Notes: a model not told the origin generated them from the sequence alone. A DNA stretch of 64,000 nucleotides from Bradyrhizobium sp. BRP22 (GCF_020194175.1 NZ_JADYVX010000007.1:214717-278716); one strand, 5' to 3'. Numbered from the stretch's first letter, positions 48,945 through 58,815 are shown. Numbers and translations: made by a program.

Positions 48945-49595
48945 TTGCCCGTTCTCAATCGTACGACCAGCGCCGCCTTGGGATTCATTGTCCTGCTTGC
49001 ATTGCTTGCTCTGCCGCCAGGTCGGGAGGCGAAGGCGCAAAGTACGACTGCCGCCGCTGTCGCCAAACCGGTATCACTGCCCGACATCGCGATCGGCTCG
49101 CCGAACGCGCCAGTAACGATCACCGAATATGCCTCGATGACCTGTCCGCATTGCGCAGCGTTCGGCGAGAACGTCTTTCCGATGCTGCGTTCGAAATATA
49201 TCGACACCGGCAAGGTCCGGTTCGTGTTTCGGGAATTCCCGCTCGACATCAAGGCAGTGGCCGCCTCGATGCTGGTGCGTTGCATCGGCAAGGACGATGC
49301 GGAAAAACATTTCGCTGTGATCGAGACGCTGTTCAAGCAGCAGGCTCGCCTGATGGATCAAACCAAGGACACGCTGTTCCTGGTCGGCAAGCTCAACGGG
49401 ATGAGCGAGCAGGAAGTCGAAAGCTGCGAGACCGATCAGGCGCTGCTCGACAAGATCGCCGCTGACCAGCGCTATGCAATGCAGACGCTTAACGTCGACG
49501 CCACGCCGACCTTCTTCGTCAATGGCGAACGATGGAAGGGCGCGATGTCCTACGAAGAGCTGGAAGCGAAGCTCAAGACCCTGCTCAAGCGCTAG
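48945..49595 (+). CDS. DsbA-family thiol-disulfide oxidoreductase, exported
   Basis: The 216-residue protein has a signal peptide (about 1-31, LGFIVLLALLALPPGREAKA) and a DsbA-type thioredoxin fold. The active site is CPHC in EYASMTCPHCAAFGENVFPM. The cis-Pro is in VDATPTFFVNGERW. It probably catalyses disulfide formation or handling in the periplasm; many rhizobia carry such proteins beside DsbA proper. The start is TTG at 48945 with GGAG seven bases upstream. The TAG stop forms the first triplet of a family A-like repeat. Confidence 0.9.
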   Translation: MPVLNRTTSAALGFIVLLALLALPPGREAKAQSTTAAAVAKPVSLPDIAIGSPNAPVTITEYASMTCPHCAAFGENVFPMLRSKYIDTGKVRFVFREFPLDIKAVAASMLVRCIGKDDAEKHFAVIETLFKQQARLMDQTKDTLFLVGKLNGMSEQEVESCETDQALLDKIAADQRYAMQTLNVDATPTFFVNGERWKGAMSYEELEAKLKTLLKR

Positions 49596-49655
49596 AGCAT
49601 TTTCGCGCGAAGTGAGACGCCGGTCCGCGTAGAGAAAGCGCGTCAAAACAAGACC
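49593..49655 (+). repeat. Palindromic repeat family A, short derivative
   Basis: Starts TAGAGCATTTTCG at the DsbA stop codon, continues CGAAGTGAGACGCCGGT and ends GCGCGTCAAAACAAGA. It has the outer and second arms of the family but not the TCTGATTGAATCAGA hairpin. Confidence 0.6.
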
Positions 49656-49846
49656 TACTTCCTGCTCTCGCACATGCGATTGTGCAGAGCGGGATACATC
49701 GCCTCATCGTCGCAACGCAGACGTGCCCCGCGTGTTGGCGGGCTTGCCGTTCACCGCGGCTCAAGGATAGCTTCGTGCGCCATAGGCGGGGCGATGGGCG
49801 CGACGCTCGCTTGAATCAAAATGAACAGGCGCCAAGGGGAAACGCC

Positions 49847-51253
49847 ATGTTCGAGATTCTCGATCGCCGGAGGCGTCTGACCGGCAACCAGATCAAGATC
49901 CTTTCGGCTGCCATCATCGGCGACGCGCTGGAATTCTTCGATTATTTCCTAATCGGTTTCGTGCTCGCCTTCCTGATCGGGCCGTGGAAGCTCACCTTCG
50001 GACAGTCCGCGATCGTGCTGATGAGCTCCGGTATCGGCGCCATCATCGGGGCCTACGTCTGGGGATGGCTTGCCGACCGGATCGGGCGCCGCATCGTGTT
50101 CGTCGGCACGGTACTCAACTTCTCTATCGCCACCGGCCTTCTGTACTTCACCCCCGACAATGGCTGGATCTATCTCACGATCATGCGCTTCTTCGTCGGC
50201 ACCGGCGTCGGCGGGCTCTATTGCGTGGATCTGCCGTTGGTGCAGGAGTTCATGCCCTCCCACAAGCGCGGCTGGGTCGGCGGGCTCGTCACCTGCGTGA
50301 TCCCGCTCGGGGTCGGGCTTGGCGCCATCCTTGGTGCGGTCATGGGCTCCGACCAGTGGCGGCTGTTGTTTGCGATCGGCGTGTTGCCATCACTGCTCGT
50401 GCTGCTGGTCCGGCTCTGGGTGCCGGAGAGCCCGCGCTGGCTGTGCCGCCAGGGCCGCTACGAGGAAGCGCGCAAGTCGCTCGCCTGGGCGCTGCAGATG
50501 GAGCCGTCCTCCCTGCCGCTGCCGTCGGCGGCCGATGCCGGTCCGGTGACCAAGACGAACTGGCTCGACCTGTTTAAATACCCACGCAGCCTGCTCGTCT
50601 CCTGGCTCGGCAATGCCGGCGCCCAAACCGGCGTTTACGGCATCACTTTGTGGGCGCCGGCGCTGTTCGTGCTGATCCTGAAGGTGACGCCGCAGGAGGC
50701 CGCCAAGATGATGATCCTGCTCAGCATCTCCGGTTTCCTCGGCCGCATCTCGTTCTCATTTCTGTCGGAGCTCCTGGGACGGCGGACGTCCGGCGGTCTG
50801 CTCGGCTTCGGCGCAGGCGCACTGACGATCATCGCAGGCTATCATTACGATGCGACGCTGTTCGGCGTCTCGGCGTTCTGGCTGATCCTGACCCTGGCGT
50901 TCTTCTTCGCCGACGGCGGCTTTGCCATTGTCGGGCCCTATGCCGCGGAGGTCTGGCCCTCGCATCTTCGCACCACCGGCATGGGCTCGGCCTATGGCTT
51001 CGGCGGCATCGGCAAGATCATCGGTCCGGTCGGCCTCGCGCTGATCGTCGGCTCCAGCAACTATCTGAAGCCCGATGTGCCGCTGACGCAGATCCCGACC
51101 GCCTTTGTCTATCTCGGCTGCTGGTTCCTGATGGCCGGCCTTGTCTATTACTTCCTCGGCATCGAGACCAGGGGCAAGTCGATCGAACAGATCGATCGGG
51201 AGCTGACGGCCGGAGCCGACATGGCGGCGACGGCGTCGGTTCGGCAAGCCTAG
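49847..51253 (+). CDS. MFS transporter of the metabolite/aromatic acid:H+ symporter type
   Basis: The 468-residue, 12-helix transporter has an inward motif GWLADRIGRRIVF between helices 2 and 3 and PESPRWLCRQGRYEEARKSL before the central loop, as in the sugar-porter and aromatic-acid symporter branches. It begins MFEILDRRRRLTGNQIKILS, followed by GDALEFFDYFLIGFV, with charged residues in helix 1 typical of organic-acid symporters. It is followed 10 bases later by an acyl-CoA-dehydrogenase-like gene and then a VOC gene, suggesting uptake of an aromatic or hydroxylated acid. The ATG at 49847 has AGGGG seven bases upstream. Confidence 0.88.
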   Translation: MFEILDRRRRLTGNQIKILSAAIIGDALEFFDYFLIGFVLAFLIGPWKLTFGQSAIVLMSSGIGAIIGAYVWGWLADRIGRRIVFVGTVLNFSIATGLLYFTPDNGWIYLTIMRFFVGTGVGGLYCVDLPLVQEFMPSHKRGWVGGLVTCVIPLGVGLGAILGAVMGSDQWRLLFAIGVLPSLLVLLVRLWVPESPRWLCRQGRYEEARKSLAWALQMEPSSLPLPSAADAGPVTKTNWLDLFKYPRSLLVSWLGNAGAQTGVYGITLWAPALFVLILKVTPQEAAKMMILLSISGFLGRISFSFLSELLGRRTSGGLLGFGAGALTIIAGYHYDATLFGVSAFWLILTLAFFFADGGFAIVGPYAAEVWPSHLRTTGMGSAYGFGGIGKIIGPVGLALIVGSSNYLKPDVPLTQIPTAFVYLGCWFLMAGLVYYFLGIETRGKSIEQIDRELTAGADMAATASVRQA

Positions 51254-51263
51254 GAGGCGAGCG

Positions 51264-52451
51264 ATGATCGCGACGTCTGCCGAACTCGCGGGCGATCCAG
51301 CGGTGATCGCCCGCGCGAAAGCTGTCCAGCCGCTGGTCGCAGCGGCCGCAAACGAGATCGAACAAACGCGTCGCCTGCCGCCGGCCCTGCTCGACCAGCT
51401 CCATCATCACAGGCTGTTTCGCCTGCTGCTGCCGCGGTCGTCGCAGGGGATCGAGACCGATCCCCTCACCTTCTTCCATGTCATGGAGACCATTGCGCAG
51501 GCCGATGCCTCGACGGCGTGGTGCCTGAGCCAGGCCGGCGGCTGCGCGATGGCGGCCGCCTATCTCGACCTGCCAGTCGCGCATGCCGTCTTCGGCGATC
51601 CTCGCGCAGTGCTGGCCTGGGGTCCCGGCCCCAAGGTGAAGGCGGTCGAGTGTGAGGGTGGCTACCGGGTCACCGGCGTGTGGTCATTCGCTTCGGGCGG
51701 GCGACACGCCACCTGGCTCGGCGCGCACTGCCCGGTCTATGCGGCCGACGGCTCGCCGAAACGGGACGCCAATGGCGCACAGATCGAGCGCACAATGCTG
51801 GTGCGGACCGAGGACGTCGAGTGGACCGACGTCTGGAATACGGTCGGCCTGCGCGGCACCGCCAGCGACCAGTTCACGCTGAACGACTTCTTCGTCCGCG
51901 CCGACCATTCGATCACCCGCGAATTCGAGCGCGAACGCCGCGAGGCCGGCCCGCTCTACCGGATGGGGTCGGGCACCTGCTACCAGGTCGGCTTTGCGGG
52001 AGTAGCCTGCGGCATCGCCCGCGGCGCGCTCGACAATTTCGTCGACGTGGCCCGCAACAAGGTGCCGCGCGGCGCCAGGAGTCCGCTGCGTGACAACGCT
52101 GTGGTGCAGTCCGGCCTCGCCCAGGCCGAAGTCCATCTGCGCGCCGCGCGCGGCTTCGTGCTGCAGTCGATGGCCGACATCTGGAAGGACCTCGTCGCCG
52201 GCAACGACATCACGGTCGAGCAGCGGATCACTGTCCGCATGGCCGCCACCCACGCCATCCACAAGGCGCGCGAGGCGGTCGACTTCGCCTATAATGCCGC
52301 GGGCGCAAGCGCGATCTTCGAGGGCCATCCGCTCGAACGCCGCTTCCGCGACATCCACACCGTGACGCAGCAATTGCAGGGCCGGCTCAGCCATTTCGAA
52401 ACCGTCGGCGCCTGGATGATGGGCGCCGATTGCGATCTCACCTTCGTCTAG
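51264..52451 (+). CDS. Acyl-CoA dehydrogenase-fold flavoprotein monooxygenase (HsaA/DszC-like)
   Basis: The 395-residue protein has the acyl-CoA dehydrogenase fold. The N-terminal helical part includes LPPALLDQLHHHRLFRLLLP. The middle beta domain includes WSFASGGRHATWLGAHCPVY. The C-terminal helices include YNAAGASAIFEGHPLERRFR, with the Gly-rich FAD loop. The DIHTVTQQLQGR end is the pattern of two-component flavin-dependent hydroxylases (HsaA, HpaB-like group D) rather than true acyl-CoA dehydrogenases. A partner flavin reductase is not nearby. AGGAGG precedes the ATG at 51264. It lies between a symporter and a VOC protein. Confidence 0.85.
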   Translation: MIATSAELAGDPAVIARAKAVQPLVAAAANEIEQTRRLPPALLDQLHHHRLFRLLLPRSSQGIETDPLTFFHVMETIAQADASTAWCLSQAGGCAMAAAYLDLPVAHAVFGDPRAVLAWGPGPKVKAVECEGGYRVTGVWSFASGGRHATWLGAHCPVYAADGSPKRDANGAQIERTMLVRTEDVEWTDVWNTVGLRGTASDQFTLNDFFVRADHSITREFERERREAGPLYRMGSGTCYQVGFAGVACGIARGALDNFVDVARNKVPRGARSPLRDNAVVQSGLAQAEVHLRAARGFVLQSMADIWKDLVAGNDITVEQRITVRMAATHAIHKAREAVDFAYNAAGASAIFEGHPLERRFRDIHTVTQQLQGRLSHFETVGAWMMGADCDLTFV

Positions 52452-52470
52452 TTTGCTTGAGGAGAACACC

Positions 52471-52872
52471 ATGCCGCTCGGCCGACTGCAGCACTACACG
52501 ATCGAACCCCAGGATCTCGAGAGGACCAAGAACTTCTATTGCGATGTGCTTGGGCTCGAGAACGGCGAGCGCCCGCCGCTCGATTTTCCCGGCTACTGGC
52601 TGTATTCCGGCGGCATCGCCACGGTGCACCTGATGGGCACCCGCAAGCCGCGCGAGGGCATCGTGGTGCGCGGCACCGAGAAGACATACGAGGACACCGG
52701 GCGGCTCGACCACATCGCCTTTTCCGCCACCGACATCGACGGCGTGCGCGCCCGCCTGCGAGAGCACAACGTCACGTTCCGCGAAAGCATCGTGCCCCGC
52801 ACCGGCGACACCCAATTCTTCTTCTACGACCCGGACGGGGTCGGTGTGGAACTGAACTTCGCCAAGGCCTGA
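52471..52872 (+). CDS. VOC (glyoxalase/extradiol dioxygenase) family protein
   Basis: The 133-residue protein has two beta-alpha-beta-beta-beta modules. The probable metal ligands are His in GRLQHYTIEPQDLERTKNFY, His in GRLDHIAFSATDID, and Glu in DPDGVGVELNF. The length fits a single-chain glyoxalase-like enzyme or a small ring-cleavage-type dioxygenase. AGGAG eight bases before the ATG at 52471 sets the start. It is third in the symporter-flavoprotein-VOC operon, so a role in degradation of an aromatic compound is plausible. A strong hairpin follows at 52908. Confidence 0.88.
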   Translation: MPLGRLQHYTIEPQDLERTKNFYCDVLGLENGERPPLDFPGYWLYSGGIATVHLMGTRKPREGIVVRGTEKTYEDTGRLDHIAFSATDIDGVRARLREHNVTFRESIVPRTGDTQFFFYDPDGVGVELNFAKA

Positions 52873-52907
52873 AACAAGGCCTGAGCGAGCGTTCCCGGCT
52901 CCTCGCT

Positions 52908-52940
52908 CTTCGGCCAGCCCCGGGCTGGCCGAAGCCATTT
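52908..52940 (+). terminator. Probable terminator of the catabolic operon
   Basis: A perfect 13-bp inverted repeat, CTTCGGCCAGCCC / GGGCTGGCCGAAG, with a minimal loop is followed by CCATTTTG. The T-run is short, but the stem is very strong. It lies 36 bases after the VOC stop. Confidence 0.6.
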
Positions 52941-53130
52941 TGTGACGTCGTGCCAACGGGTTCCCGACAAGACCTTCAATCAGCCATAAGTCCGGCCTGA
53001 ATCAGTCGAGGTTTCTTCAACTTTGCATGACGATTGGAGGGGCCGCGCCGCTGCGGCAGGATAGCCGGGTGCCGCGCCTTCAACCTACCCCAGGGCATGG
53101 TTACCCGGCTATTCGTGGTGGCGTATCTGG

Positions 53131-53853
53131 TCAGTCCAATCCGCGTTCGTGGCTGAGGCGGACCATTTCGTTGATGAAGAACTGCTTCTGCTTGTCGTCG
53201 AGACTTGCATAAAGCGGCTCGGCGGCATCGGCCACGTTGCGCTGGTCAACGGCGCGGTCGTTGAGGAACTGGGCCTCATTGCGCATCTGTTCGATGACGT
53301 CGTCCGGCGGATCGCGCTGGGCGCGGGCGATGCGCAGGTTGACGCGATCGGCACCGTTGTGACCGAGATAATGCATCGCACTATTGAACGCCCCCCAATA
53401 TTTCTCCTGCTCGGGCGTCAGGTTGAGCTCCTTCTTGATGCGCTCGATATTGGCGTCGCTGTTGGCGACGATCTGTTCGGCCGTGAGCTGCGGCACGCTC
53501 GCCTGGGTCAGCATCTGCGGCTGCTTGGCGGCCTTGTCCTTGGCAGCCTTTGCGGCCTTGCTGCTTTTGGCTGAGCCGCCCCGCCTGTCGGCCGGTGCCG
53601 GGTTGTTGGTGTTGGTGCCGGTGAGCACGCCGGTCACCCCCGTGACCACGCCAACCACACCTCCGATCGCGCCGCCCAACACGCCACCGACCGGCCCGGC
53701 CGCCTTGTTGCCTTCACGGGCGCCCTGCTGGACACCCTGAACCAACCCTTGCGCATCTGCAGGCGGTGACGCGGTCATGGACAGGATGGCGGCTGCCGCC
53801 AGCGCGGCGCAGAGCCTCAAGCGCGCACGCAGCTTCAATACCAGGCTTGGCAT
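53131..53853 (-). CDS. Spy/CpxP-like LTXXQ-motif periplasmic protein
   Basis: A signal peptide (MPSLVLKLRARLRLCAALAA...SPPADA) leads a 240-residue protein. It has a glycine-zipper stretch (AAGPVGGVLGGAIGGVVGVV), a Lys/Ala-rich linker, and a C-terminal helical domain with the LTPEQ motif (LNLTPEQEKYWGAFNSAMHY) and a second LDDKQKQFF variant. Spy-type proteins are ATP-independent periplasmic chaperones; this one has an extra N-terminal half. I prefer the ATG at 53853 with GGAG upstream over 53868. It is monocistronic by appearance. Confidence 0.85.
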   Translation of the reverse strand: MPSLVLKLRARLRLCAALAAAAILSMTASPPADAQGLVQGVQQGAREGNKAAGPVGGVLGGAIGGVVGVVTGVTGVLTGTNTNNPAPADRRGGSAKSSKAAKAAKDKAAKQPQMLTQASVPQLTAEQIVANSDANIERIKKELNLTPEQEKYWGAFNSAMHYLGHNGADRVNLRIARAQRDPPDDVIEQMRNEAQFLNDRAVDQRNVADAAEPLYASLDDKQKQFFINEMVRLSHERGLD

Positions 53854-54279
53854 TATCGGAGTCTCCATGGTCGATCGTGGGTTACCGGTCTGACGTTCGA
53901 TTGCGGCTGAAGGACAGCCGGCTTCGGACTTTACCGTTCTCGCCGCGAGCAGGTCTACCTGCTGGCCCCTTGGTGTGACGACGAAAAGCCGCGGGCGGCC
54001 GCCGGCTTCGTGGCTCCGCCGCCGCTCGCGTGCGCCGCAAAAAAGATTCGCACCACACCTGCCGCAGACATGGTGCGAAGATTAAAAGGCCCGACTGCCT
54101 GCAATTTGTACACAACGTTAGTTTTAGGAAAGGATGCACCTGCTTTCTCGACAGGCGCCAACAATTCTGCTCTGATCGATAACGAGGAAATCGCCCCGCC
54201 GCCTCGAATGCGGCGAGCAAAAAACAAAAAACGAGATTTCGGAAGTCTTTGACCGTCGGCTCACCAGGGAGGGAACGCC
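53854..54279. other. AT-richer intergenic region upstream of the ABC importer
   Basis: No gene is seen. The palindrome AGCAGGTCTACCTGCT lies near 53949-53964. The section from about 54080 to 54250 is noticeably richer in A and T than its surroundings, with A-runs near 54215-54230. This probably includes the promoter of the importer operon, but I could not define -35 and -10 boxes. Confidence 0.4.
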
Positions 54280-55620
54280 ATGTCGCGGAAGAAGCTGTCT
54301 CGACGAGAATTTGTTGCGGCTACAGCGCTGTCATCGGCAGCGCTGATCACGGCTCCTTACATTCGCGGCGCACACGCAGCCGGCAAGCTGTCGATCGCCT
54401 TCTGGGATCACTGGGTGCCGGGGGCCAACAAGGCTTCCACCGAGTTGGTCAATGAGTGGGCCGAGAAGGAGAAGGTCGAGGTCACCATCGACTACATTCC
54501 GAGCCAGGGAAACAAGAACATCCTGACTATTGCCGCTGAAGCCCAGGCCAAGTCAGGCCATGACATTTTCCAGATGCCGACGTGGTGGCCGCATTCAAAT
54601 GCCGAATTGCTGGAACCTGTGAACGACATCATGGAGCCGATCATCAAGGAGAACGGCGCCGTGAACGGCACCGTCACCTACCTCGGTCAGGCCAACGGCA
54701 AGTGGCTTGGCGTTCCCGCCTCCGTCGGCAGCCAGATCAAGGGGCCTTGCTCGCGTATCGACCTGATGAAGAAGCACGCCGGCATTGACGTGCAGGAGAT
54801 GTATCCGGCCGGTTCACCGCCCAAGGCGGACAACTGGACCTTCGATACGTTCTTGAAGGCGGCGGAGGCCTGTCACAAGGCCGGTGTTCCTTTCGGCATC
54901 GGCCTCGGCGAGACCAGCGACAATGTCGACACGGCCGGCGCGATCTTCCAGTCTTTTGGCGCGCAGCTCGTCGACGCCAAGGGCAATCTTACGGTCAAGA
55001 CCGACGCGGTGCGCCAATCGCTCGAATTCTACAAGAAGCTGCTCGCCTTCCTGCCACCGGACGTCCCTTCATGGGACGACGCCTCCAACAACAAATGGCT
55101 CGTCTCCGGCAGAGGCGCCCTGATCATGAACCCGCCAAGCGCCTGGGCGGTCGCCAAACGCGATGCACCGCAGATCGCCGAGCAGTGCTGGACCCACGGC
55201 TTCCCGGCCGGACCAAAAGGTCGCTTTGCGCCCTATCTGCCGTTCTTTTGGAGCATCTGGTCGTTCTCGAAAAACAAGGAAGCGGCCAAGAGCCTGCTGG
55301 TCCGCCTGTCGAAGCCGGCCTCGATCGAGAAGATGGTGGTGGCCAGCGGCGGCTATGACCTCCCGGCCTATGAAAAGCTGACGACGCTGAAAGTCTGGCA
55401 GGAGGAAGGGCCGCCCAAGGGCACGCTCTACCACTACCCGAACCCCCACAATCACCAGACGCTGTCGATCGCGGCTTCACCGGCCCCGCCCAAGGTCGCG
55501 CAGCAGATCTACTTCCAGGCAACGCTGACCAAGATGTGCCTGAGGTACTTCCAGGGTGAAAGCATGGAGAAGACGCTCGCTTGGGCCGAAGGCGAGTGTG
55601 AAGGCTTCATGCGCAGCTAA
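54280..55620 (+). CDS. ABC transporter substrate-binding protein (CUT1-type sugar/carbohydrate family)
   Basis: This 446-residue exported solute receptor has a twin-arginine-like leader (MSRKKLSRREFVAATALSSA). The binding-protein type I fold begins LSIAFWDHWVPGANKASTEL. Family-typical segments include HDIFQMPTWWPHSNAELLEP, SGRGALIMNPPSAWAV and ASGGYDLPAYEKL. It heads an operon with two permeases and one MalK-type ATPase, the CUT1 layout. The ligand is not obvious, but a Trp-rich pocket suits a sugar or sugar-like compound. GGGAGGGAA lies before the ATG at 54280. Confidence 0.92.
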   Translation: MSRKKLSRREFVAATALSSAALITAPYIRGAHAAGKLSIAFWDHWVPGANKASTELVNEWAEKEKVEVTIDYIPSQGNKNILTIAAEAQAKSGHDIFQMPTWWPHSNAELLEPVNDIMEPIIKENGAVNGTVTYLGQANGKWLGVPASVGSQIKGPCSRIDLMKKHAGIDVQEMYPAGSPPKADNWTFDTFLKAAEACHKAGVPFGIGLGETSDNVDTAGAIFQSFGAQLVDAKGNLTVKTDAVRQSLEFYKKLLAFLPPDVPSWDDASNNKWLVSGRGALIMNPPSAWAVAKRDAPQIAEQCWTHGFPAGPKGRFAPYLPFFWSIWSFSKNKEAAKSLLVRLSKPASIEKMVVASGGYDLPAYEKLTTLKVWQEEGPPKGTLYHYPNPHNHQTLSIAASPAPPKVAQQIYFQATLTKMCLRYFQGESMEKTLAWAEGECEGFMRS

Positions 55621-55730
55621 TGCGAGATGCGTCGCCTGGCGGTGGCCGCGGCTGCCGCCAGGGACGCATCGCTTGCAGCCGGCCTCGCTCTTTTTCGTTT
55701 CGAAGAACCATCCGCGCCAGGGAATGCATC

Positions 55731-56669
55731 ATGGTTGATGTCGCATTTCAGCAGAACCGCGTTCAGGCGACGAAGGCTGTGCGCAAACGCAACGGCTTGC
55801 ATAAGGCGCTGAAGCGTAAATCGACCGTCGCGTTCCTGATGACGCTGCCGCTGATTCTCCTCATCGCGGTGCTCGTGGTCTATCCGGCCTTCTACTCCCT
55901 GCATCTGGCGACGCTGAACAAGTCGATGACGAAGTTCGTCGGCTTGGGCAATTTCGAGTTCCTGTTCAAGCGCGACACGTTCTGGCTGGTCGTGAAGCAA
56001 TCCTGCATCTTCGCGATCTCGGCGGTGATCTTCAAAGCGCTGATCGGCTTCATCGTCGCGCATTTCGTGCACAACGTTCCCGCCAACAAGCAGCGCCGAT
56101 GGCGCGGCATGCTGCTGGTGCCCTGGGTGATCCCGCCGGCGATGAGCACGCTGGCGTGGCTGTGGTTGTTCGACCCGTCCTACAGCGCCTTCAATTACAC
56201 GCTGTCCTTCTTCGGCATCGGACCGATCCCGTGGACGGGCGACGCCAATTGGGCGCGCTTCTCGGTCATCCTCGTCAACGTCTGGTATGGCGCGCCCTTC
56301 TTCATGATCATGTATCTGGCGGCGCTGAAATCGGTGCCCGAACAGCTCTATGAGGCGGCCGCGATCGACGGCGCCAATTGGTGGCAGCGCATCTGGTACG
56401 TGACGCTGCCGATGATGCGCAACATCATCGCGATCACGACGCTGTTCTCGCTGATCGTCACCTTCGCCAATTTCGACATCGTGCGCATTCTGACCGCCGG
56501 CGGCCCGCTCGATCACACCCACATCTTCGCGACCTGGGCGTTCCGCGTCGGCATCGAGGGCAGCGACATCCCGCTCGGCGCCAGCGTCTCGCTGTTCATG
56601 GTGCCGATCCTCGCGGTCGCCGCGATCTTCATCCTGCGTGATATCTCCAAGCGGGGGAACGAAGCCTGA
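55731..56669 (+). CDS. ABC transporter permease (MalF/UgpA-type)
   Basis: The 312-residue permease has a basic cytoplasmic start and about six membrane helices. The cytoplasmic EAA loop EAAAIDGANWWQRIWYVTLP couples it to the ATPase. It forms a heterodimer with the permease encoded next. The ATG at 55731 is chosen because it gives MVDVAFQQNRVQATKAVRKR, with AGGGAA upstream; the frame is open to 55620 but there is a 110-base gap after the binding-protein gene. Its stop overlaps the next ATG by one base. Confidence 0.93.
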   Translation: MVDVAFQQNRVQATKAVRKRNGLHKALKRKSTVAFLMTLPLILLIAVLVVYPAFYSLHLATLNKSMTKFVGLGNFEFLFKRDTFWLVVKQSCIFAISAVIFKALIGFIVAHFVHNVPANKQRRWRGMLLVPWVIPPAMSTLAWLWLFDPSYSAFNYTLSFFGIGPIPWTGDANWARFSVILVNVWYGAPFFMIMYLAALKSVPEQLYEAAAIDGANWWQRIWYVTLPMMRNIIAITTLFSLIVTFANFDIVRILTAGGPLDHTHIFATWAFRVGIEGSDIPLGASVSLFMVPILAVAAIFILRDISKRGNEA

Positions 56670-57580
56670 TGAGCGCAATCACGATCGACAAGGCCGGACC
56701 GACCCGCAAGGTCAAATATGGCAGCATGAGCCGCGACCGCGCCTGGGCGCTGCGCTGGTCATACTTCTTCCTGGTGCTGTTCGCGATCTTCTCGCTGACG
56801 CCGCCGCTCTACATGCTCATCACCTCGCTGAAGAGCAGCGCCGAGATCTCGGCGGCGACCAATCCGTGGTGGGTATATCATCCGACGCTTGAGAACTATA
56901 TCGGACTGCTGACGTCCAATCAGTTCCTGCGCTTCTTCTGGAATTCGGCCTGGGTCTCGATCTTCGTCGTGACCATCACCATGCTGATCAGTGTGCCGGC
57001 CGCCTTTGCGCTGGCGCGAATGAAGTTCTGGGGCTCGGCCACGCTCGCGACCGGCGTGTTCCTGACCTACCTCATTCCGGACACGCTGCTGTTCATCCCC
57101 CTGTTCAAGATGTTCGCGCTGGTCGGCGACTGGACCGGAATCCAGCTCATCAACCGCTGGTACGTGCTGCTGTTCATCTATCCGACGCTGACGGTGCCGT
57201 TCTGCACCTGGATCATGATCGGCTATTTCGCCTCGATCCCGAAGGAGCTCGATGAGGCCGCGATCATCGACGGCGCCTCCTGGTTCCAGACATTGACGCG
57301 GATCTTCATTCCGGTCGCGCTGCCCGGCCTGATCGCGGCGACGATCTTCGCCTTCACGGTCTCCTGGGCGCAGTTCCTGTATCCGCTGGTGTTCACGACC
57401 TCGACCGATCAGCTCGTGCTGCCGGTCGGCATTATCACCACGCTGATCAAGGGCGACGTGTTCAACTGGGGACAGATCATGACCGGCGCGCTGCTCGGCG
57501 CCGCGCCGCCGCTGATCATCTACGCCTTCCTGATGGACTATTACATTGCCGGCCTGACCGCCGGCGCGACAAAGGGTTGA
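56669..57580 (+). CDS. ABC transporter permease (MalG/UgpE-type)
   Basis: The 303-residue second permease has about six helices and the EAA loop [20 protein letters not shown]. It starts [20 protein letters not shown], a hydrophilic N-terminus before the first helix. The TGATG overlap with the preceding permease and the four-base gap to the ATPase gene indicate tight coupling in the CUT1 operon. Confidence 0.94.
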   Translation: MSAITIDKAGPTRKVKYGSMSRDRAWALRWSYFFLVLFAIFSLTPPLYMLITSLKSSAEISAATNPWWVYHPTLENYIGLLTSNQFLRFFWNSAWVSIFVVTITMLISVPAAFALARMKFWGSATLATGVFLTYLIPDTLLFIPLFKMFALVGDWTGIQLINRWYVLLFIYPTLTVPFCTWIMIGYFASIPKELDEAAIIDGASWFQTLTRIFIPVALPGLIAATIFAFTVSWAQFLYPLVFTTSTDQLVLPVGIITTLIKGDVFNWGQIMTGALLGAAPPLIIYAFLMDYYIAGLTAGATKG

Positions 57581-57584
57581 ACTC

Positions 57585-58685
57585 ATGGCCGAAGTTTCGC
57601 TGCGAAAAGTCGTGAAGCGTTATGACGAAGTCGAGGCGGTGCGCGGCATCGATCTCGACATCGCCGACCATGAGTTCGTGGTGCTGGTCGGTCCCTCCGG
57701 CTGCGGCAAGTCGACCACGCTGCGCATGATCGCGGGGCTGGAAGATATCTCGGATGGCGACATCATGATCGGCGGCGACGTCGTCAACGATGTGCCGCCG
57801 AAGGATCGCGACATCGCGATGGTGTTCCAGAACTACGCGCTCTATCCGCATATGACGGTGGCGGAGAACATGTCGTTCGGGCTGCGGCTGAAGCACTATC
57901 CCAAGGCCGAGATCAAGACCCGGGTCGCGGAAGCCGCGCGCATGCTCGATATCACCGACCTGATCGACCGCAAGCCGAAGCAGCTCTCCGGCGGCCAGCG
58001 CCAGCGCGTCGCCATGGGCCGCGCCATCGTGCGCAATCCGAAGGTGTTCCTGTTCGACGAACCCCTGTCCAACCTCGACGCCAAACTGCGCGTGCAGATG
58101 CGGATCGAGATCAAGAAGGTACACCAGAAGGTGCGGACCACCACTGTCTACGTGACCCACGACCAGGTCGAGGCGATGACGCTCGCCGACCGCGTGGTGG
58201 TGATGAACCACGGCCGCATCGAGCAGATCGGCACGCCGAACGAGCTCTACCACAAGCCGGCGACCCGTTTCGTCGCCAGCTTCATCGGATCGCCCGCGAT
58301 GAACTTCGTTCCCTGCCGGCTTGAGGATGTCGGCGGCCGCATGCATATCCGCCTGACCGACCGCCTCGCCTTCCCGGTGCCGCCGGCACGTGCCGCCCGC
58401 TACCAGGCGGTGCTGCGCACCGACAAGCTCCTGCTCGGAATCAGGCCGGAACACATCACCGAAGCGAGGCAGCATCTGGAGCCTGGAGTCGAGCCCTTCG
58501 ACGCTGTGCTCGACGTCACCGAGCCGATGGGCATGGAGACCCTGGTCTATTTCACCCTGGATGGCACCCAGATCTGCGGCCGGGTCAATCCCAATGCCGG
58601 CGCGCAGGATGGAGCTCCGCTCCGCTTGGCTGTGGACCTCAACAACATCCATTTGCTAAATGAGGTGACGGGCGTCGTCCTCTAG
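57585..58685 (+). CDS. ABC transporter ATP-binding protein (MalK/UgpC-type)
   Basis: The 366-residue ATPase energises the importer. Walker A is GPSGCGKST, the Q-loop region [14 protein letters not shown], the signature [15 protein letters not shown], Walker [17 protein letters not shown] and the H-switch [15 protein letters not shown]-terminal TOBE-like regulatory domain (about 240-366) includes GIRPEHI. It follows the second permease by four bases. The TAG stop at 58683-58685 is the first triplet of a palindromic repeat. Confidence 0.95.
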   Translation: MAEVSLRKVVKRYDEVEAVRGIDLDIADHEFVVLVGPSGCGKSTTLRMIAGLEDISDGDIMIGGDVVNDVPPKDRDIAMVFQNYALYPHMTVAENMSFGLRLKHYPKAEIKTRVAEAARMLDITDLIDRKPKQLSGGQRQRVAMGRAIVRNPKVFLFDEPLSNLDAKLRVQMRIEIKKVHQKVRTTTVYVTHDQVEAMTLADRVVVMNHGRIEQIGTPNELYHKPATRFVASFIGSPAMNFVPCRLEDVGGRMHIRLTDRLAFPVPPARAARYQAVLRTDKLLLGIRPEHITEARQHLEPGVEPFDAVLDVTEPMGMETLVYFTLDGTQICGRVNPNAGAQDGAPLRLAVDLNNIHLLNEVTGVVL

Positions 58686-58776
58686 AGCCTGATCCGGAAA
58701 AGTGGAAGCCGATTTTCCGAAAAGATCAGGCTCAAATAAGCGTTAGGATTGTGATCCGATTCATTGAATCGGATCA
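58683..58776 (+). repeat. Palindromic repeat, family B (two hairpins after the ATPase gene)
   Basis: The first part pairs GAGCCTGATC with GATCAGGCTC around GGAAAA...TTTTCC. The second hairpin is perfect: TGATCCGATTCA / TGAATCGGATCA (58752-58776). The plan resembles family A (TAGAGC start at a stop codon, internal palindrome) but the sequence differs. It sits between the importer genes and the dehydrogenase gene. Confidence 0.75.
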
Positions 58777-58815
58777 TAATCCGACGACGCAAGGCAGACT
58801 GATCAAGGGCAGGAA

